From Actinomucor elegans (Eukaryota > Mucoromycota > Mucoromycetes > Mucorales > Mucoraceae), in contig JAMSLZ010000004.1 in NCBI GenBank assembly GCA_026027325.1, positions 2,418,001 through 2,482,000 on the forward strand: DNA of 64,000 bases, written 5' to 3'. Both the position numbers and the translations under genes were made by a program. Below the pieces are notes generated by a model. It did no database searches and had not been told where the DNA came from. It saw only the letters and a program-made list of their open reading frames with translations. Positions 51,287 through 63,744 of the stretch are shown one piece after another; the stretch's first letter is position 1, and the number at the start of each line of letters is the position of its first letter.

Positions 51287-52804
51287 CTAATATGCTGGAG
51301 GATTTTCTTTTCCCAAACGTTCATTTCGAAGCTTTTTCGATCGAGACTTTTTATTCTCATCGTACATGTATTTTCTGTCCACGTTACTCAAGTTGGAGCG
51401 ATCGTAACTACCCTCATCGCCTGAATCATCAGAGTCCTGCTGTTTTCGAGATGAGAACCCGGTAGTATAACGAAATATTTCCTTCATCATAGCATTGGTT
51501 TTTAACTGATGTTGAAAACCTTGGCCCAGACATTTTCTAAATGAATTCAGCGGGAGAATCTTGGCCCAACCACGGAAGGTCAATACTTTGCCATTGATTT
51601 TCAACTCTTCTATAGGCTTTACATTTTCTTCTACACTTTTTACAATGTCACGAAATACAGACTTTTGTTCAGCTCTATCACTCTTGGCTCTACGTCGACT
51701 ACTGTCTACTGATAGTCCTTTCAAAGCATGAATTAGGCCATCCATGTTGTCATATTCAGGCTTGACCATATCATCTTCATCTTCATCATCTTCATCGTCC
51801 TATCATTTTTTTTTTAAAAAAATAAAATAAAATAAGCATATTGAAGAACTAAAAGGGAGATGACTTACATTTGCAGCCAAAAAAATGTTAGCAGTCTCAA
51901 ACATCAAACCGATATTTTCACCAGCAGCAATTCTTATGTTTTTATCTGCTGATTCAAGTAACATTTCATGCACAGGCATGACTCTATCGGAAAAAGAAGC
52001 TTAGTCACCCATGACCGAGCTGAATATAATATTCTTACTTTTCCAACTCTTCCCAAAGTATGTCGAAATTCACAAAGCCAGTCGAAAAAGACGCTGCATA
52101 TAGAATGCCATAGGCATGAATGGCCTCGCTGAATAAATGATCCAAATCTTGAGTAGACAACTCTTCCACATTAAAATCAGCACCATCCGTTTCAATCAGA
52201 TCATATAGATACTCTCTGACTAACTGCTTATCAATATCAGATGCTGCGGTATAAGTGATCAATGATAGAGTTTGAAGGCACTATATATACATATATACGT
52301 TTAGCCTTCTATCAATTACTATGCAGTCATGTTAACTTACACTGATTTTTATGTTCACATCCTCACTGTTCTTGATCGTATTTCTTAAAGATGGTAACAT
52401 TCTTCGGTATAAATCGTCACCATCGCTTTCAGATATATTATCCAGGTTGATGAATGTCAAAGCAATGCCTTTTGCTGCAAGACAAGCCTCTTTTACACTG
52501 CCATTCTTTATCAGAGATTTCTTTAATAAACCCAGAACTTCCTCAAGTCTGTTCTCGATATGTGAGGAGACATGGTGACAAGCAAAAGTATTGACTATGA
52601 TTTCCAGAGACTCCTCTCGCGTACTATTCGTTACTAAGCATAAGGATATTTCTATTGTTTTAACCGTGTTTACCTTGTTCTGTTTTCTGAAAGATCATCA
52701 ATCGCTTGGTTCATTTTGTCAACCCAATTTGTAATCTCGGGCACTTCGTCGTGAACGACTTTTGAACTTGATTTAGCGCTTCGTTTCGAACTATGCGCAG
52801 GCAT
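51287..52804 (-). CDS. Interferon-related developmental regulator (IFRD) family protein
   Basis: Spliced model of 427 aa: exons 52804-52674, 52623-52341, 52280-52039, 51983-51869 and 51799-51287; all introns GT-AG, phases consistent. It starts MPAHSSKRSAKSSSK. The N-terminal helical-repeat (ARM-like) IFRD domain spans about 20-280 (EEVLGLLKKSLIKNGSVKEA, IAAGENIGLMFETANIFLAA). An acidic linker (DDEDDEDEDD) is followed by the C-terminal IFRD domain with GWAKILPLNSFRKCLGQGF and TNAMMKEIFRY, then a basic end KKSRSKKLRNERLGK. Human IFRD1 is about 450 aa, so the length fits. IFRD proteins act as transcriptional co-regulators and bind ribosomes in yeast and mammals (family knowledge). Confidence 0.9.
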
Positions 52805-54571
52805 CTTGAAAGGTGCTTTTAGGAGAAGGAAAAAAAGTGGACTCACTAAAATAAAACATCAAAAAAACTTTATATTTTTGTGCTAATGACGTCGTGTGTT
52901 TCACCTATTATATCAGAAACTGATCCAGGCAGCGCATGCTTGAACCTGTATTAAAGGCATGTGTATCAGTCATTAGGCTTATATTATCTATGCTATATAA
53001 CTCCTTGAATCTTCACTAATGCATCAGGAAACGACTATTATCGAACATAGATGATAATGTATTCATCCTTTTCCATAAATAACATCATTATGATGTCTTT
53101 GTAAATAGCATAACCATATTCATTCTTTGTTATATCTTGTACAAGATTTATTCATTTTTCAAGTGTAATAAAGTGCATTGTTCACAAGTTATCACTTTAT
53201 CGCACATCATCTTGCTGAACGAGCTGTTGTCCAGAGATATCAGTTTAATAATCCTTTTAGTGATTTATAGTATAACAATGTGTATATATATATAGAGAGA
53301 GAGAGACAAAAAATATAGTACCCAACCAATATAAATACTATATTGTATTAGTACTTATATGCACTGCTGGAGATCAATGGGAAATGGAAAAGACTATATA
53401 CGATTATTTAATTCGTCATTAGAAACAAGATTCATCCATACTGCACTGAACTCATTTTTAAGTCTCGTTCTGAATTCTCCAGTCCAAATCTGCTAGACGT
53501 CATAAAGTCATAACATTACGCTAGTCTAGTAAAGCTTCTCACCTTTTTCGACATATACCTGACTTGAACGCTCGACCCTATTACTACATCCTCTGGTTCT
53601 TTTGACCTTTCAGTTCACCTACTCAAACTCATGCACAAGAATAAAAAATATTGGATATGATGCACACTGATGTTTATTATTGCTTTTTTTTCTTTTCTCT
53701 GTCCAAATCCTTCTTTATTACTAATTCTGGTCAGTCGCATTCAAGCAAAATTCTTAACGAATTTTCCAATGCGATACATGTACGCCCAAGAAACCACAAT
53801 AAAATATTTCCAAAGGCCAATATATGCTATATTCTTCAACTACCTGATGATCACTTTTATATCTGTGGACTGCTACAATCTACAATATACTTATCTTTTA
53901 TTGCTTTTTCTTCGAACTATGATGTTCTCATCTACACCTTTTTCTTTTTCATTGATCTTCCTTGAGTAGGGAACTGGCAATATTGAAATCAAACCACCGT
54001 AAATTGCTGGTTCCTTAACTTTTGTATTATTGCATTTGATATCTTTTCATGCATCCTGATTGCTATTTGACGTCTTCAATTTGATTTTACTCCGTTCATT
54101 GACCAATATGTTGTCGAGCTTGCCATCAAAGCAATTATGCATATCTCTGCCTTCAATTCCTTGTAAATACTAGGACTTTTTTTAAGGCAAGTCACTGTCT
54201 CTCTCACACTCGATCTCTTCTCTTTAATAAGTTTATCACTAAGAAATCTTTATCCATGCAAAAGGAAAAGTTATTAGCTAGAAAGGGCATACTGATAACA
54301 AATTAAGTATTTCTATACGATAATGATGAAATCAACTTTGATACACTTGTTCTATATTTGCGATATCGAATAAGATACAGCCATCCTTATTTACAATGAA
54401 CACTATGAAGATCCACTACAGCCTAGTTCTTATTACCTTTATATCCATTCGCCAGAAACTAACTTCAGAAACTACTTAAATTAAGAAAGATGTCTTTATC
54501 ATTTTTTAAATAAGAAAGAGAAAATGTCCTTTTCTTTAATTATTTCAATGGTCTAAAGAGAGAGATAACAT
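52805..54571. other. Intergenic with a TA/GA microsatellite, no gene seen
   Basis: Contains TATATATATA-GAGAGAGAGA at 53284-53306. Two overlapping 100-codon ORFs at 53651-53969 are Phe-rich, lack conserved features and are probably chance. About 30 bp of the 3' end is L35 3' UTR. Confidence 0.5.
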
Positions 54572-55358
54572 TTAGGCCTTGACAGCATACTTGCGAAGAG
54601 GGAAATGAGCCAACTTCTTTTGCTCACGAACGGTCTTCTTGGACTTTTCGAAAGGAGTCAAAGCTCTACGCATGGCGCGAGTCTTCTTGACACGGAGATC
54701 CAAAGGAGTGTAGTTCTTCTTTTGGTAGAAAAGACGAAGTTGTTCACGTTGAGTTTGGTTGATAACAGTCAAGACACGGGCAACGTTCTTACGGGCCTCA
54801 CCACTATTATAACAATGAATTAAAAAAAATTAAACAATCGCTTGTTTGTTTTTACTTACATTTCTTGGAGCTTACCACCAGCAACCTTTTGGACACGGAT
54901 GCTAGCAAGTTGTTGCTTTTGTTCATCAAGGATCTTGATGAGCTCGGCCTTGTTCTTGTTACGGAGTTCGTGAGCTTTGACGGCAACCTATCGAACAACG
55001 TACATTTAGTTCAATTGGTATACTACACATACCTCCTTTGACAGATAGAGTGTTAGGATAAGAGTAGAGAATAGAATTGTATTGTGAGCCTTATTGAATA
55101 CTGTAGGAATCTTTAATGGCGTAAGCTTGGTGAGGTTCATTTTCCAAAAAAAAAAAAAAAGCAATAATGCCATTGGTAAAGTTGATTCAATTGCACAGAT
55201 GATTCCTTCTTTCGTAATTTATACATTTCCTCGAGATTCAACATTCTACAAAATTATATCCAAAATCCATCCAACTACGTCCAATACTCTTCTTCCTCTC
55301 TCTTGATCTTTCATCTAACGTCAAAGGATGGATGTTTTTCCAAAAAAAAACTAACCAT
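54572..55358 (-). CDS. RPL35: 60S ribosomal protein L35 (uL29), probably with a 3-nt first exon
   Basis: Exon 3 (54803-54572) and exon 2 (54987-54860) are certain: [20 protein letters not shown]... through [18 protein letters not shown] and the conserved end [10 protein letters not shown]. They encode 119 residues without Met. Placing exon 1 as only ATG (55358-55356), followed by the donor GTTAGT and the acceptor at 54988, gives exactly 120 aa, the length of yeast L35. Yeast RPL35 genes also split right after the ATG. The alternative is an exon 55140-55033 with a GTATGT donor, which is in frame but adds 36 hydrophobic residues not found in L35. uL29 lies at the polypeptide exit tunnel. Highly expressed housekeeping gene with GC-ending codons unlike its neighbours. 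Confidence 0.93.
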
Positions 55359-55549
55359 TTGAAAATATGGATGATTATTAAGAGGGGGATTCTTCTGATT
55401 CACCTCTTCCTCGTTATAGTCATTGATTTTTTCTACAGTGGATAGCGGTTGAGACAAAAAAAAATAAAAATAAAAAATAAAGTCCGGTCTCACAGCCCGG
55501 CATTAAAGTCCGACTCGAAATGGGTTTATTGTGTATTTAAAACATTCCT

Positions 55550-57349
55550 TTATGCTTCCATTTCCTCGTCGTCTTCATCCTCCTCCTCCTCTTCAGTCAG
55601 TTCAATCACATTAGCATTATAAACACCATTATTCTGTAACTGATTTTGGCTTTGTTGCTGTTGCGATAGCGAATGTTGCGACTGTAACATTAAATCTTGT
55701 TGATTCACGATAACAGCATTGGTAGGCATATCATCCCATATCTTGAACAGAATATGCTGTGGCAGTTGGCGAAACCCATGTGTATGAGAGATAGCGCCGA
55801 AATGTTGAAATATATAATGTAAAGAAGCTTGTTGGAGCCCCCTTTGTTCGGATAGACTTGCGGCATGATATATTTTACTTGCAGTCGCTATATCCATTTT
55901 GTTAAACAAATGTCGAACACATAAAGCTAATAATCGAGGTAGCAAGTAAATATGCGCCATAACCATTAAATCGGCGATTAGTTCTGTTGTAAAGCTAGGA
56001 TCTTCCAATGTATCCGTATATAGATAGCGTACAAAGCATTCTAATGTGGATATAGGTTCGGACATAACAAGCGTATTGTTAATTGATTCCGTCATACCAG
56101 ACTCAATTAAGTGTACAAAATGAGGCCAACGTGCTAAAAGAACCAGCCGATGGACATGAATAGGTGGTGCTTGAGGTTCTGTTGAAGAGCAGATAGTAAA
56201 ATCGGTGCCATGTTTTTGTTGCACTTGTTGGTTTAGCAGTAATCCTATCAGATCCGTCCCTAATTGTGGAGGTGGCACGGGCACAATACCCAATTCTTCT
56301 AATTCAACCTTTAGAACCATGGAATAATACTCAAATAAATTCTCTTCGGTAGTCCCAAACAAGTACAAGGAAGTGTCATGTTCTGCCATCGAAAAGCAAT
56401 GCCAATTGCAAGTTTCATAGCGTGTGCCTGATTCTTTACATTGCCATTGCATTGAGGGTAGATCCAGGGTCCAAAGGCCGGTGGCAGGGGCTTCAACCAA
56501 ACCTTCTCTAAAGGGTAAAGTTACCAATACAATAAGCTGATCTCCACATATTTGAGCAAAGCGTTGCCCAGTTAAAGGTGGAGCCGAGGGTGAGCTAATA
56601 TCTAATTCTGTGACATTTTCTTTATCGTTTAAATCGATAAACGCCAAATGATTCGATCTACTCATGTCTTCTCTCAGGCCACCGAATAAATAGAGCCTGG
56701 AGTTATAAATGAAACTCATATGCTGAGCTCGTCGTATAAAAGGCACAGGCTGTTCCCATTCCCAGGTATCCAGGTTCAATGTCAATAGAGTATTAGCAAA
56801 CGTGTCTGAGGGATCCACTCGAATTCCACCTGCTACATAAAGTTTGTTTTCATAAATCGTTGCTGAGTGACGAATACGACCTTCGGGGATAAATCCATGT
56901 ACGTCTGGCTGCGACCAAGTCATCGAAATCAGATCAAGCACAAAGATATCGTTGAAATACACATCTTCTTCGGAATTACCACCAAATATGACAAGCTTAT
57001 TGCCATTCCATAAGGTGGCAGAGTGATCGTTTCGTTTTGCAGGTGGCTCTCCCTTGGTATAAATGACCTGAGTCCATTGGCATGAATCTTGGTAATCGAG
57101 TTTGTACAATTTGTTAAAGATCTCATCGCTGTATTGATCAAAGCCACCAAACACGTAAATAGTATTACCAACCGTATTTATAGAAGCACCGAGAAGAGAT
57201 GCGAGTCGCTCACCCGTAGTTCGTATAGGCTGAGGATAATGAGTTACTAGCATACTATTGGAAGAAGGTGTTCTATCTCTTGAAGGCGCATTTATTGTAA
57301 GTCTGGGTGAGTTGGTGTTCGAATTGTTCATTTTATATAAATTATGCAA
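55550..57349 (-). CDS. Kelch-repeat BTB-domain protein
   Basis: 599 aa, no intron. It begins MHNLYKMNNSNTNSPRL; the second Met (57331) is an equally good start. Kelch blades with Gly-Gly pairs at about 50-290 (NTIYVFGGFDQYSDEIFNKL, NKLVIFGGNSEEDVYFNDIF, NKLYVAGGIRVD, SRLYLFGGLREDM). A BTB/POZ domain lies at about 375-480 (GTDFTICSS, VHRLVLLARWPHFVHLIESG, FVRYLYTDTLED), then BACK-like helices. Gln-rich and acidic tail (ELTEEEEEDEDDEEMEA). The Kelch-then-BTB order matches LZTR1 and fission yeast Ral2, which link Ras-type signalling to CUL3 or RasGEF; the assignment to that branch is inference. Confidence 0.9.
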   Translation of the reverse strand: MHNLYKMNNSNTNSPRLTINAPSRDRTPSSNSMLVTHYPQPIRTTGERLASLLGASINTVGNTIYVFGGFDQYSDEIFNKLYKLDYQDSCQWTQVIYTKGEPPAKRNDHSATLWNGNKLVIFGGNSEEDVYFNDIFVLDLISMTWSQPDVHGFIPEGRIRHSATIYENKLYVAGGIRVDPSDTFANTLLTLNLDTWEWEQPVPFIRRAQHMSFIYNSRLYLFGGLREDMSRSNHLAFIDLNDKENVTELDISSPSAPPLTGQRFAQICGDQLIVLVTLPFREGLVEAPATGLWTLDLPSMQWQCKESGTRYETCNWHCFSMAEHDTSLYLFGTTEENLFEYYSMVLKVELEELGIVPVPPPQLGTDLIGLLLNQQVQQKHGTDFTICSSTEPQAPPIHVHRLVLLARWPHFVHLIESGMTESINNTLVMSEPISTLECFVRYLYTDTLEDPSFTTELIADLMVMAHIYLLPRLLALCVRHLFNKMDIATASKIYHAASLSEQRGLQQASLHYIFQHFGAISHTHGFRQLPQHILFKIWDDMPTNAVIVNQQDLMLQSQHSLSQQQQSQNQLQNNGVYNANVIELTEEEEEDEDDEEMEA

Positions 57350-58429
57350 AAGGAATCAGTAAAGACTTCTATTTCCCGAAATAACAAGTAACAATTAAGC
57401 AATGAAGTAATAGTTATAATACGGCTAAAAGTTGTACTAAAAATCTATTTCTTGACCGTATAAAGTGAGCAAGGGTGCAGTGATGCAACTAATGAAGAGA
57501 AGAAAATCGTGGATAAGGATTATGTTAATTCTTGCACTGTGAGGAATCCTGCAGAAAAGGAAACGAGTTGTCATTGGTTTAAATGCTTACATTTGGATTT
57601 TCGCACGATTTGATTGGTAGTCTGAGATGAAAACATATGTTGATGATTGGGTGACGGAATATAAAAACAGTAAAAATACGTTATTGCTTTTATTTTGACA
57701 CTTACTATATAAAGAAACTTTACAAGGTATAAATTCTTTCTGGTTGAATGACTTAGTGAATATATTATGTCGAAATTCAGAGTAACAAATATGTCCAGTT
57801 TACGGTATTATCATTAGCCAATATCCAATAAAATATCTTAGTGGCTTATGAAGCAAATGCTTTCAATAATTTCATACTTAAAAAAAAATTCTTCCAAATG
57901 ATAAAAGCGCCATCAAGAGTCATCAAGTAAATAAAGATCCAGAGATAGCAAAGACGCTATTTCTTTGGATTCATCTAGTATGTTTAGCTGGATTATAGTT
58001 AGAAGAATTATACCATCATAAAGAGCCTTTTTTTGTTCTGTATATTGCCCGAAAATACCATGTATATTTATCTTTGTATTAAATATCGCCTCTATTTTAG
58101 TTTACCAAAAAACGAGAATCAAGCTTACAATTTTAAACACATGTGTTGAGCTTACCATGTTTTTTTTAAAAAAAAAAAAACGTTGCCGTTCTTTTATTGT
58201 TTAAATCTCCAAAGGTGTATCGTTTTAAAACGCCTATTAAAGCTTCGAGTTATCTTGTGGTTAAATCGGTTCAAATCGGTTCAAATGGAAGATAAAGATG
58301 GTTTGCCAGTCACCGACTTTTTTTTTTATGATTCAAAGGATCGAAAGGTTTTCTTTCACTGGTTTTCTTTATTTTATTTTTTTCATCAATAATTTAGCAC
58401 TAAAATTTCCTTGAAAAAGAGTTTGAACA
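57350..58429. other. Divergent promoter region
   Basis: 1.08 kb between the minus-strand Kelch-BTB gene and the plus-strand transporter. No gene seen; a 69-codon ORF at 58183-58392 is low complexity. T-rich and A-rich tracts lie near 58155-58185 and 58318-58385, the latter close to the transporter start. Confidence 0.5.
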
Positions 58430-60595
58430 ATGGATAGCAAATCAGCTCCAGGTTCGCCGTCCGTCCATGACGCAGAAACGATCCCTTCCTCCTCCAAAAC
58501 TCAATTTGAAGCATATGCTCCAGCAGACCAACCCAGCCTATGGAAAGTATTTAAATCCCAAGTCGGTACCAAAGAAGGTTGGTGGGGTGAATTCGATTGG
58601 AAATCCATGTGCATCCCCACCATGTTCTTTAAAGAGAAAAAAAATACACCTTTCTGGGGTTTAAACAGCCGATTGCCTTTAGGCCTTGCTTTAGTGATGG
58701 GTTTTCAACATTCGCTTGCTATGGTACTGAACACAAGACTTTCCTGATGGAAAAAAAAATTTTTTTTGACTCACCTTTTTTCTTTTGACAGGTCAGTGGC
58801 GTGGTTACACCTATATTAATTATGACTGGTTCAGGTCCTACGTCGCTCAACTTGGAAATGGCAGATCAACAGTATCTATTATCAGCAGCATTGATTTGTT
58901 CTGCCTTATTGTCGTTAATTCAAATTACTCGGTTCAAGATATGGAGAACAGGTAAATAGCAATAGGATGCTATAGCTCGTATAGCTAAACTTTTTTTTAT
59001 ATAAAAAAAAAGGCTATTATATTGGTACTGGCTTGCTTAGTGTCGTAGGTCCTAATTTCGCTAGTATCCCTGCTGCTAGTGCAGTGATTAGAAACATGTA
59101 TGCGAATGGATATTGCCCTACAGCGATGCTTGAAGATGGAACTATTCAAAACCTGCCTTGTCCAAATGCCTGGGGTGCTATCCTTGGAACATGTAAGATG
59201 ATACAATAACTAGGACAGGACCAGGTTGCTAAATGAATTATCTAGCTATGGTTTGCTCATTCTTTGAGATTGGCATGAGTTTTTTGCCTCCCAAAACCAT
59301 TCGCCGACTCTTTCCACCCATTGTTTCCGGTACAACTATTTTGTTGATTGGATGCTCCGTCATTAGTACAGCTTTGAAGGATTGGGCTGGTGGATCAGGT
59401 ATGACTGCACAATGTGTTGATGTAGTGATTAGATTATTAATTGAGTTTTTTTTTTTTTTTTTTTTTTTTCTAAAAAAAAAGGTGCTTGCTCTGCTATGCC
59501 AGCAACGGGTTTATATTCTCAATGCCCCAGCATTAATGCCCCACATCCTCTTTCATGGGGAAGTCCCGAGTTCTTGGGTCTTGGTTTCCTTGTCTTTGCT
59601 ACTATTATCCTCATTGAGAATTATGGTTCACCTTTCATGAAGAGCTCTCAGGTATATATATAGTGTTAGAAGGTTTATACGAGTTGGTATTAACTTGCAT
59701 TGATTAGATTGTCATTGGTTTGATTGTTGGTTTGATTGTGGCAGCAGCCTGTGGCTATGTTGATCATACTACTATTGATTCCGCACCTGCTGTGACTTTC
59801 CTTTGGGTCAAGACGTTTCCTATCACAGTGTATGGGCCGGCTGTGATACCGTTCCTGATTGTTTACTTGGATAATATGTTGGAAAGTATTGGTGATATCA
59901 CTGCTTCCTGTGATGTGTCTGGCGTCGAGGTAGAGGGCGAAGCATTCCAACGTCGTATTCAGGGCGGTTTATTGGCTGATGGTATTAACTCATTTTTGGC
60001 TGCCTGTATGACTATCAGTCCTCTGGTAACTTTTGCCCAAAACAACGGTGTGGTTGCCATGACCCGCTGTGCTAATCGTATCGCTGGTTACTGCTGCTGT
60101 TTCTTTATTCTTATTTACGGTATCTTTGGTAAGATTTCAGCAGTATTTTTGGCTATTCCTGCTCCTGTTTTAGGCGGCATGAATGCCTTTTTGTTTGCCT
60201 CAGTGACAGTATCCGGTATCCGTATTCTTGCTTATTTAGATTGGACTCGACGTGATCGTTTTATTGTTACTTGTTCGTTGGCACTTGGCTTGGGTGTTAC
60301 TCTTGTACCTAGCTGGTTCACTCATGTGTTTAAATATACAGGTGATAATGAGGCTTTGAAAGGATTTTTGAGCGCTATTGAGACCATTGTTGATACTGGA
60401 TATTGTATTGGTTCTCTGATGGCAATCTTTTTGAACTTGGTGGTGCCTGCTGAATGGGGACCAGAAACTATGAGAGAGTTGGAAGAAAAGGAAAGAATGG
60501 AACGTGAAGAGATCCGTGACGGTTTCATTCATAACTCTGTTAATGAAGAACATCCTCTTGAGGAGCTATCCACCACTAGAACTATCAATCCTTAA
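58430..60595 (+). CDS. Nucleobase-ascorbate transporter (UapA/UapC-like purine permease)
   Basis: Spliced model of 614 aa: exons 58430-58723, 58792-58951, 59013-59192, 59246-59398, 59482-59651 and 59708-60595, all GT-AG, phases consistent. Features in order: soluble N-terminus (EAYAPADQPSLWKVF); TM1 with the QH pair (GFQHSLAM, 93-94); TM8 segment with the essential Glu (LDNMLESIGDITASCDVSG, Glu about 378, equivalent to UapA Glu356); NAT signature QNNGVVAMTR (430-439), fitting [QEP]-N-x-G-x4-T-[RKG]; acidic C-terminal tail (EEKERMEREEIRDG). About 14 membrane spans are expected. Family members import uric acid and xanthine by proton symport at the plasma membrane (UapA knowledge). The last exon holds half the protein. 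A poly(A) signal AATAAA lies at about 60643. Confidence 0.94.
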
Positions 60596-60746
60596 CATTT
60601 GTATCATATTAGAATCTTATATTTATTTATACAACAGTTTTCAATAAACATATTTAATAATTAGCATTACTCATGCCACGCCATATAACGGTTTCAGTAC
60701 GAAAAGGACAAACATAGTTTATCCAAGGTTTTAACTAGTGCCTATA

Positions 60747-60788
<42 letters not shown>

Positions 60789-62016
60789 CCGGCTGGAGAA
60801 TGCTTGGGCCTTGTTCAAAACAAAGGTCTGTATTGATCGAAAAGAAAAGAAAACAAATCCAATAATTAAGATATGCTCCTTAATAAAAGTTGCAATAGTA
60901 AAGTAAATCGTTTTGAGCATGTGGAGCACACACTCGATGTGGCGTTTGTTGAGAATCGAATCAATCTATCTACGGATTATTAAATCTAAAAGACATGGAG
61001 AGCATGTAGGTGACAACTAATCATCAATAAATGAACTTTGCTAGTCTCGCTTCAATTAAGCACATGCCCTAATAAATGTAGTAGTTTAATTTGAGCATGA
61101 ACTTCACTTGTCATATTATGCGACTTTTAACTTAGATCGGTCTAGAAATCTAAAGCAGTTTTACGTCAACGACAAAAAATAAACTCCGAATGAGAGTCCC
61201 CTTGAAGGAGGTGGGGGATCCGGAGAAGGATAGAGGAATCATATTGCAAATCACTGGTATCCAATGGAATTCGAATGTATCACAAAATGATGATGATGAT
61301 GGGATATCGCAATGTCATCCCTCGACGGTATTCTAGACATCTTCTAAAAGTGCGCCTTCTAATGTGAATTTATTTGTCACGCTTTCAAGTAGGCAAATAT
61401 ATATATATATTTTCAAGCCGACCCGAGGAATCAAATTTTAGCGGGAGATTGTAGCCAAAATATAATCAAAATGAAAAGTAACTATGGCGCTGCATAGCTT
61501 TAATAAATGCAGGAGCATTGTTTACAGATGGGACGTGTAAGAACAATCCATTGCTATTGATCAGTATGATGACTGAAGGAATAGCTATTATAATCGGTGA
61601 GAAGTATTGAGGAGTCATTTTTATATGGGGTCCACAAAAGCCGATTCCCTCGATTTTGCTGTATTAATTAGCCGTCAAAAAGTAGAATTCAAATCATTCG
61701 ATTATACCAAGAAACAGCGAGTATTATAAAGTTACAGACATATACACCGATAGTCTTTGGTCAGCCGATATAGTAATTAGAATTTCATTATGGACAAGTT
61801 CTCCTAAGCTTTGTTCAATCCGTGTTCTTGTTAGAAATAGCCCTTTACTAACCAAAAGTCAGCACCTTGTGAATGTATTGAAACTTCTTGATTCCTCCTA
61901 TTACTTTATGTAACCACATGTACTTGTACTCCTTTAGGACGCGAGTCAAGGTATAAATCGAACCACTTTCCTTTAATTTTGTTTTTCTTTCTTTCTTCCT
62001 CTTGTCAACGAACATA
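60596..62016. other. Intergenic with a 38-A homopolymer
   Basis: No supported gene. It holds the transporter 3' UTR, 38 consecutive A (60750-60787), an AT dinucleotide run near 61400, and the promoter of the next gene (CT-rich tract TTTCTTTCTTTCTTCCTCTT at 61983-62002 just before the ATG). Confidence 0.55.
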
Positions 62017-62776
62017 ATGAAGTGTACTGTTATTATTGCTAGCGTGATTTCGACCTTTGGCTTAGCTCAGATCGTTTCGGCGCAGACAGGCGCGTGTGCC
62101 GCACAGGACGTGTAAGCTTCTTCTATTAATAATGATCTTACATCATATCTTGTTTATGATGTAGGTTACACATTGGAGCTGGAAGAGCATCTAGAACTAA
62201 CAATTTTTTTTTGATAGAGTCAATACGTGTCTCTCAAACCAAGATATTTATCTGAAAACGTGTACTGATCAAGGTGTGTATATGTTGTTAAAAAAAAATA
62301 GCGACCTTTTTGTGTTTGTAAATAACAATTTTGTGTATTTATAGATTATGCTTGTCTTTGTAAGGTAAGATATGTGTAAGATAAACCCATAGGGAAAAAT
62401 ATGCTCATCTTGCTTTATAGTGGCATACTGCCAAGTTATCTTGTTATGAGAACTGTCCTACCCTTGTAGACAGGGGCTCTGAACAAGGGTTGAAAGATAC
62501 ATTTTGTTCAATTGCGCAGACTTATAATACGTAAGTTACAACGAAAGATGACTGATGTAAATCTAAACTTATAATTATAGAACAATAAGCAGTAGTTCGT
62601 CAGTTCTGCCTTCTGTTGTCGCACCCACTACGTTGCCTAGCAATAGTGTACATGCAGCCGTCCCTTCTGCTTCTGCTTCTGGTTCAAACACGCCTTCTGC
62701 TGCATCTTGTATTAGGAATGCAGGCCAAGGCGTTTTGTTGGTAGTTGCAGGTGTCAGTGCCTATTTCTTGATTTAA
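62017..62776 (+). CDS. Secreted Cys-rich protein with Ser-rich stalk and GPI-like tail
   Basis: Spliced model of 158 aa: exons 62017-62111, 62218-62273, 62345-62364, 62421-62530 and 62581-62776; exon 3 is only 20 nt. Signal peptide MKCTVIIASVISTFGLAQ ending at VSA-QTG. The Cys domain (about 27-90) has CAAQDVVNTCLSNQD, KTCTDQDYACLC, LSCYENCP and FCSIAQ: nine cysteines. A Ser/Thr/Pro stalk follows (SSSSSVLPSVVAPTTLP), then a C-terminal hydrophobic segment (GVLLVVAGVSAYFLI) preceded by small residues, as in GPI-anchored proteins. The layout recalls CFEM-like or similar fungal cell-wall proteins but the Cys spacing is not a clear CFEM. Probably a cell-surface protein. Confidence 0.85.
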
Positions 62777-63744
62777 TCGCTAACCAACAATTCCTATCAT
62801 GCCGCTAATCATGCAATATCTGTTACTTAAAAAGATGTGAAGTATATACCTAATAATAATCTATGCATCTTTATAGAATACGGGTGGAACGGCTGTATCG
62901 GAAGTCATTACAGGCTATAATTTCATTTAATAAAGTTATAGGAGTTGCAATGTATATCAGCTTTGCTTACCATTCGTATCTATCTCAACAAAGTCTGCGT
63001 GTGTATGTACGTGTGTATGTACGTGTGTTTTTATTTTATTTTTTCTATATTTTACTTGGCAAGGCTTGCGTTTGAGTTCAGCTTGAGTAACGTAGAGAAG
63101 CTTACATACAAAGACATTGTTCATTCTCCTACTACATAAACCAAGGCCGCCACAATGAAAGCGTATATACGACAAATGAAAACATGAAGATTTCAAAACA
63201 AAAACATAATGATCTGCATAATCATCACAACACTGTTTTTTTTTCTGTATTTTGGGCTTAGAATAAAAAATATAAAAAAAGACAGAACTGACTTGATAAG
63301 GTAACTAAGGTTATAAATGATACAGCTGATGTAGTGTAGCTTCTTTTTTATATACACAAGTAGATTTATTAAAGAAACAAAGATATATTATGTTAAAATG
63401 CAGGTCCCTTTTTAATTAAAAACCGTCAGGCACTATAATGGTAGACTGCTGTATTCTAGAACTAATCATCAAGTATCTTAGCTAGTTAATAACAAGGTCA
63501 CTTGGTTGTCGATCTATTTTCAGGTTCTATACAGTTCAAAATCAACCGATGATTGGAGTCACATCACCGATGGTATTTATAGGAAAAAAAAGCGCTGTTA
63601 CACCATTAGAAAGGTCTTAGTCCCCTTACTTCAAAAATATAAAAAGAAACGTATTCAGCAAGAATTACGATCTTTTCTTTTCCTTCATCTTCTTTCTCTT
63701 TGCTTTTTCCTTGTACATTTTCAGTAGAATCATAGAGACAAATT
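62777..63744. other. Intergenic, no supported gene
   Basis: Contains a short GTATGTACGTGT tandem repeat (about 63000-63030) and T/A tracts near 63235-63285. Short ORFs here have no convincing features. Confidence 0.5.

Noticed and set aside
53555..53600. tRNA-like word on the minus strand (GCGTTCAAGTC)
   Set aside because: No matching A-box, acceptor stem or cloverleaf could be drawn around it.
53651..53969. Two overlapping ORFs of about 100 codons
   Set aside because: Phe-rich, mutually exclusive frames without domains; typical of T-rich DNA.
55311..55493. 60-codon minus-strand ORF upstream of L35
   Set aside because: Low complexity (poly-A tracts) and overlaps the likely L35 leader and first exon.
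60735..60929. ORF across the 38-A run
   Set aside because: Translates the homopolymer into poly-Phe; no coding evidence.
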